The translations under genes and the position numbers were made by a program. Below the pieces are notes generated by a model. It was given only the letters and a program-made list of their open reading frames with translations, did no database searches and had not been told where the DNA came from. DNA of 40,795 nt from an uncultured Alistipes sp. (GTDB lineage: Bacteria > Bacteroidota > Bacteroidia > Bacteroidales > Rikenellaceae): assembly GCA_937899895.1 (NCBI GenBank), contig CALBQR010000021.1:1-40795 (forward strand), given 5' to 3'. Within the stretch, counting starts at the first letter, position 1; every line of letters starts with the position of its first letter. Positions 39,488 to 40,795 of this stretch are shown piece by piece.

Positions 39488-39519
39488 TTTGGTAGTTAAA
39501 AATATTTGTCGTATCTTTG
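39488..39519 (+). promoter_or_regulatory. rrnP2: rRNA operon promoter P2
   Basis: TTTG (39488-39491), a 20-bp spacer and TATCTTTG (39512-39519), followed by GCAGTC. About 170 bp after P1 and ~175 nt before the 16S gene; the leader between contains a ttctttgaatt segment near 39597-39607. Confidence 0.85.
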
Positions 39520-39699
39520 CAGTCCCTTTCGATCACTAACGAAAGCCGATTGATGAGAGAAAGGCAAGTAAGCGAAAAGATATTTTCCAAACTAGGTTCT
39601 TTGAATTACTGGTAAATTTTAGAGAGAAATGTAGTATTTATCCATCAATTCCTTTTAGGAAATAAGTAGTCAGGACTCTAACAATATTGATAATTTTTT

Positions 39700-40795
<1,096 letters not shown>

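Overview
The window reads as chromosomal DNA of a gut Bacteroidales bacterium, most likely Alistipes or a close Rikenellaceae relative. The basis is the 16S rRNA start at the right end (its V1-V2 region looks Alistipes-like from memory; no search was run), SusC/SusD pairs, Bacteroidetes-type promoters (TTTG, about 19-22 bp, TAnnTTTG), the absence of obvious Shine-Dalgarno sequences, and a T9SS-type C-terminal sorting domain. Nothing looks like a recent phage, plasmid or IS insertion.

Layout. 1-1929: end of glycine C-acetyltransferase (kbl), an Lrp/AsnC regulator and a QueD-type enzyme. 2049-3808: a secreted degenerate M23-like protein and a SIMPL-domain protein. 3828-4764 (minus): a winged-helix regulator with a membrane protein. 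5202-6362: cytidine deaminase and an RluA-type pseudouridine synthase, then an orphan gene (minus). 6850-9736: the classic yceD(DUF177)-rpmF-plsX-fabH cluster linking ribosome and fatty-acid/phospholipid synthesis. 9912: tRNA-Arg(CCT). 10052-11978 (minus): a response regulator and histidine kinase. 12136: a small secreted protein with TonB-plug-like segments.

12780-17298 (minus) is a corrinoid uptake operon: cobalamin riboswitch, BtuB-like receptor and a BtuG-like propeller lipoprotein coupled by an ATGA overlap. 17783-25038 is a SusC/SusD/lipoprotein nutrient-uptake operon with strong codon bias, a hairpin at its predicted mRNA 5' end and no enzyme gene. 25040-25280 holds a small structured repeat element. 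25279-30161 (minus) carries tpiA, lysS, a PAP2 phosphatase, a zinc metallopeptidase and an SDR oxidoreductase. 30227-33578 (plus) carries a LolC/E-type permease, menG, a LEA-like lipoprotein, a SPOR-like protein and an Ala/Glu-rich lipoprotein; then lspA. 34463-38935 is a two-gene unit: a large subtilisin-like protease with both a lipobox and a T9SS-type sorting domain, and a PorV/PorQ-family barrel.

The right end (38929-40795) is the promoter region and first ~1.1 kb of an rRNA operon. Eight T-tracts spaced about 21.4 bp apart, then four A-tracts spaced 10-11.5 bp apart, lead into two near-duplicate promoters. Together with the protease/PorV unit, this is the most unusual structure in the window. 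No clearly unprecedented multi-gene system was found; the best candidates for new biology are the phased-tract rrn upstream region, the protease/PorV pair, the plug-like small protein and the structured repeat element at 25117-25221.
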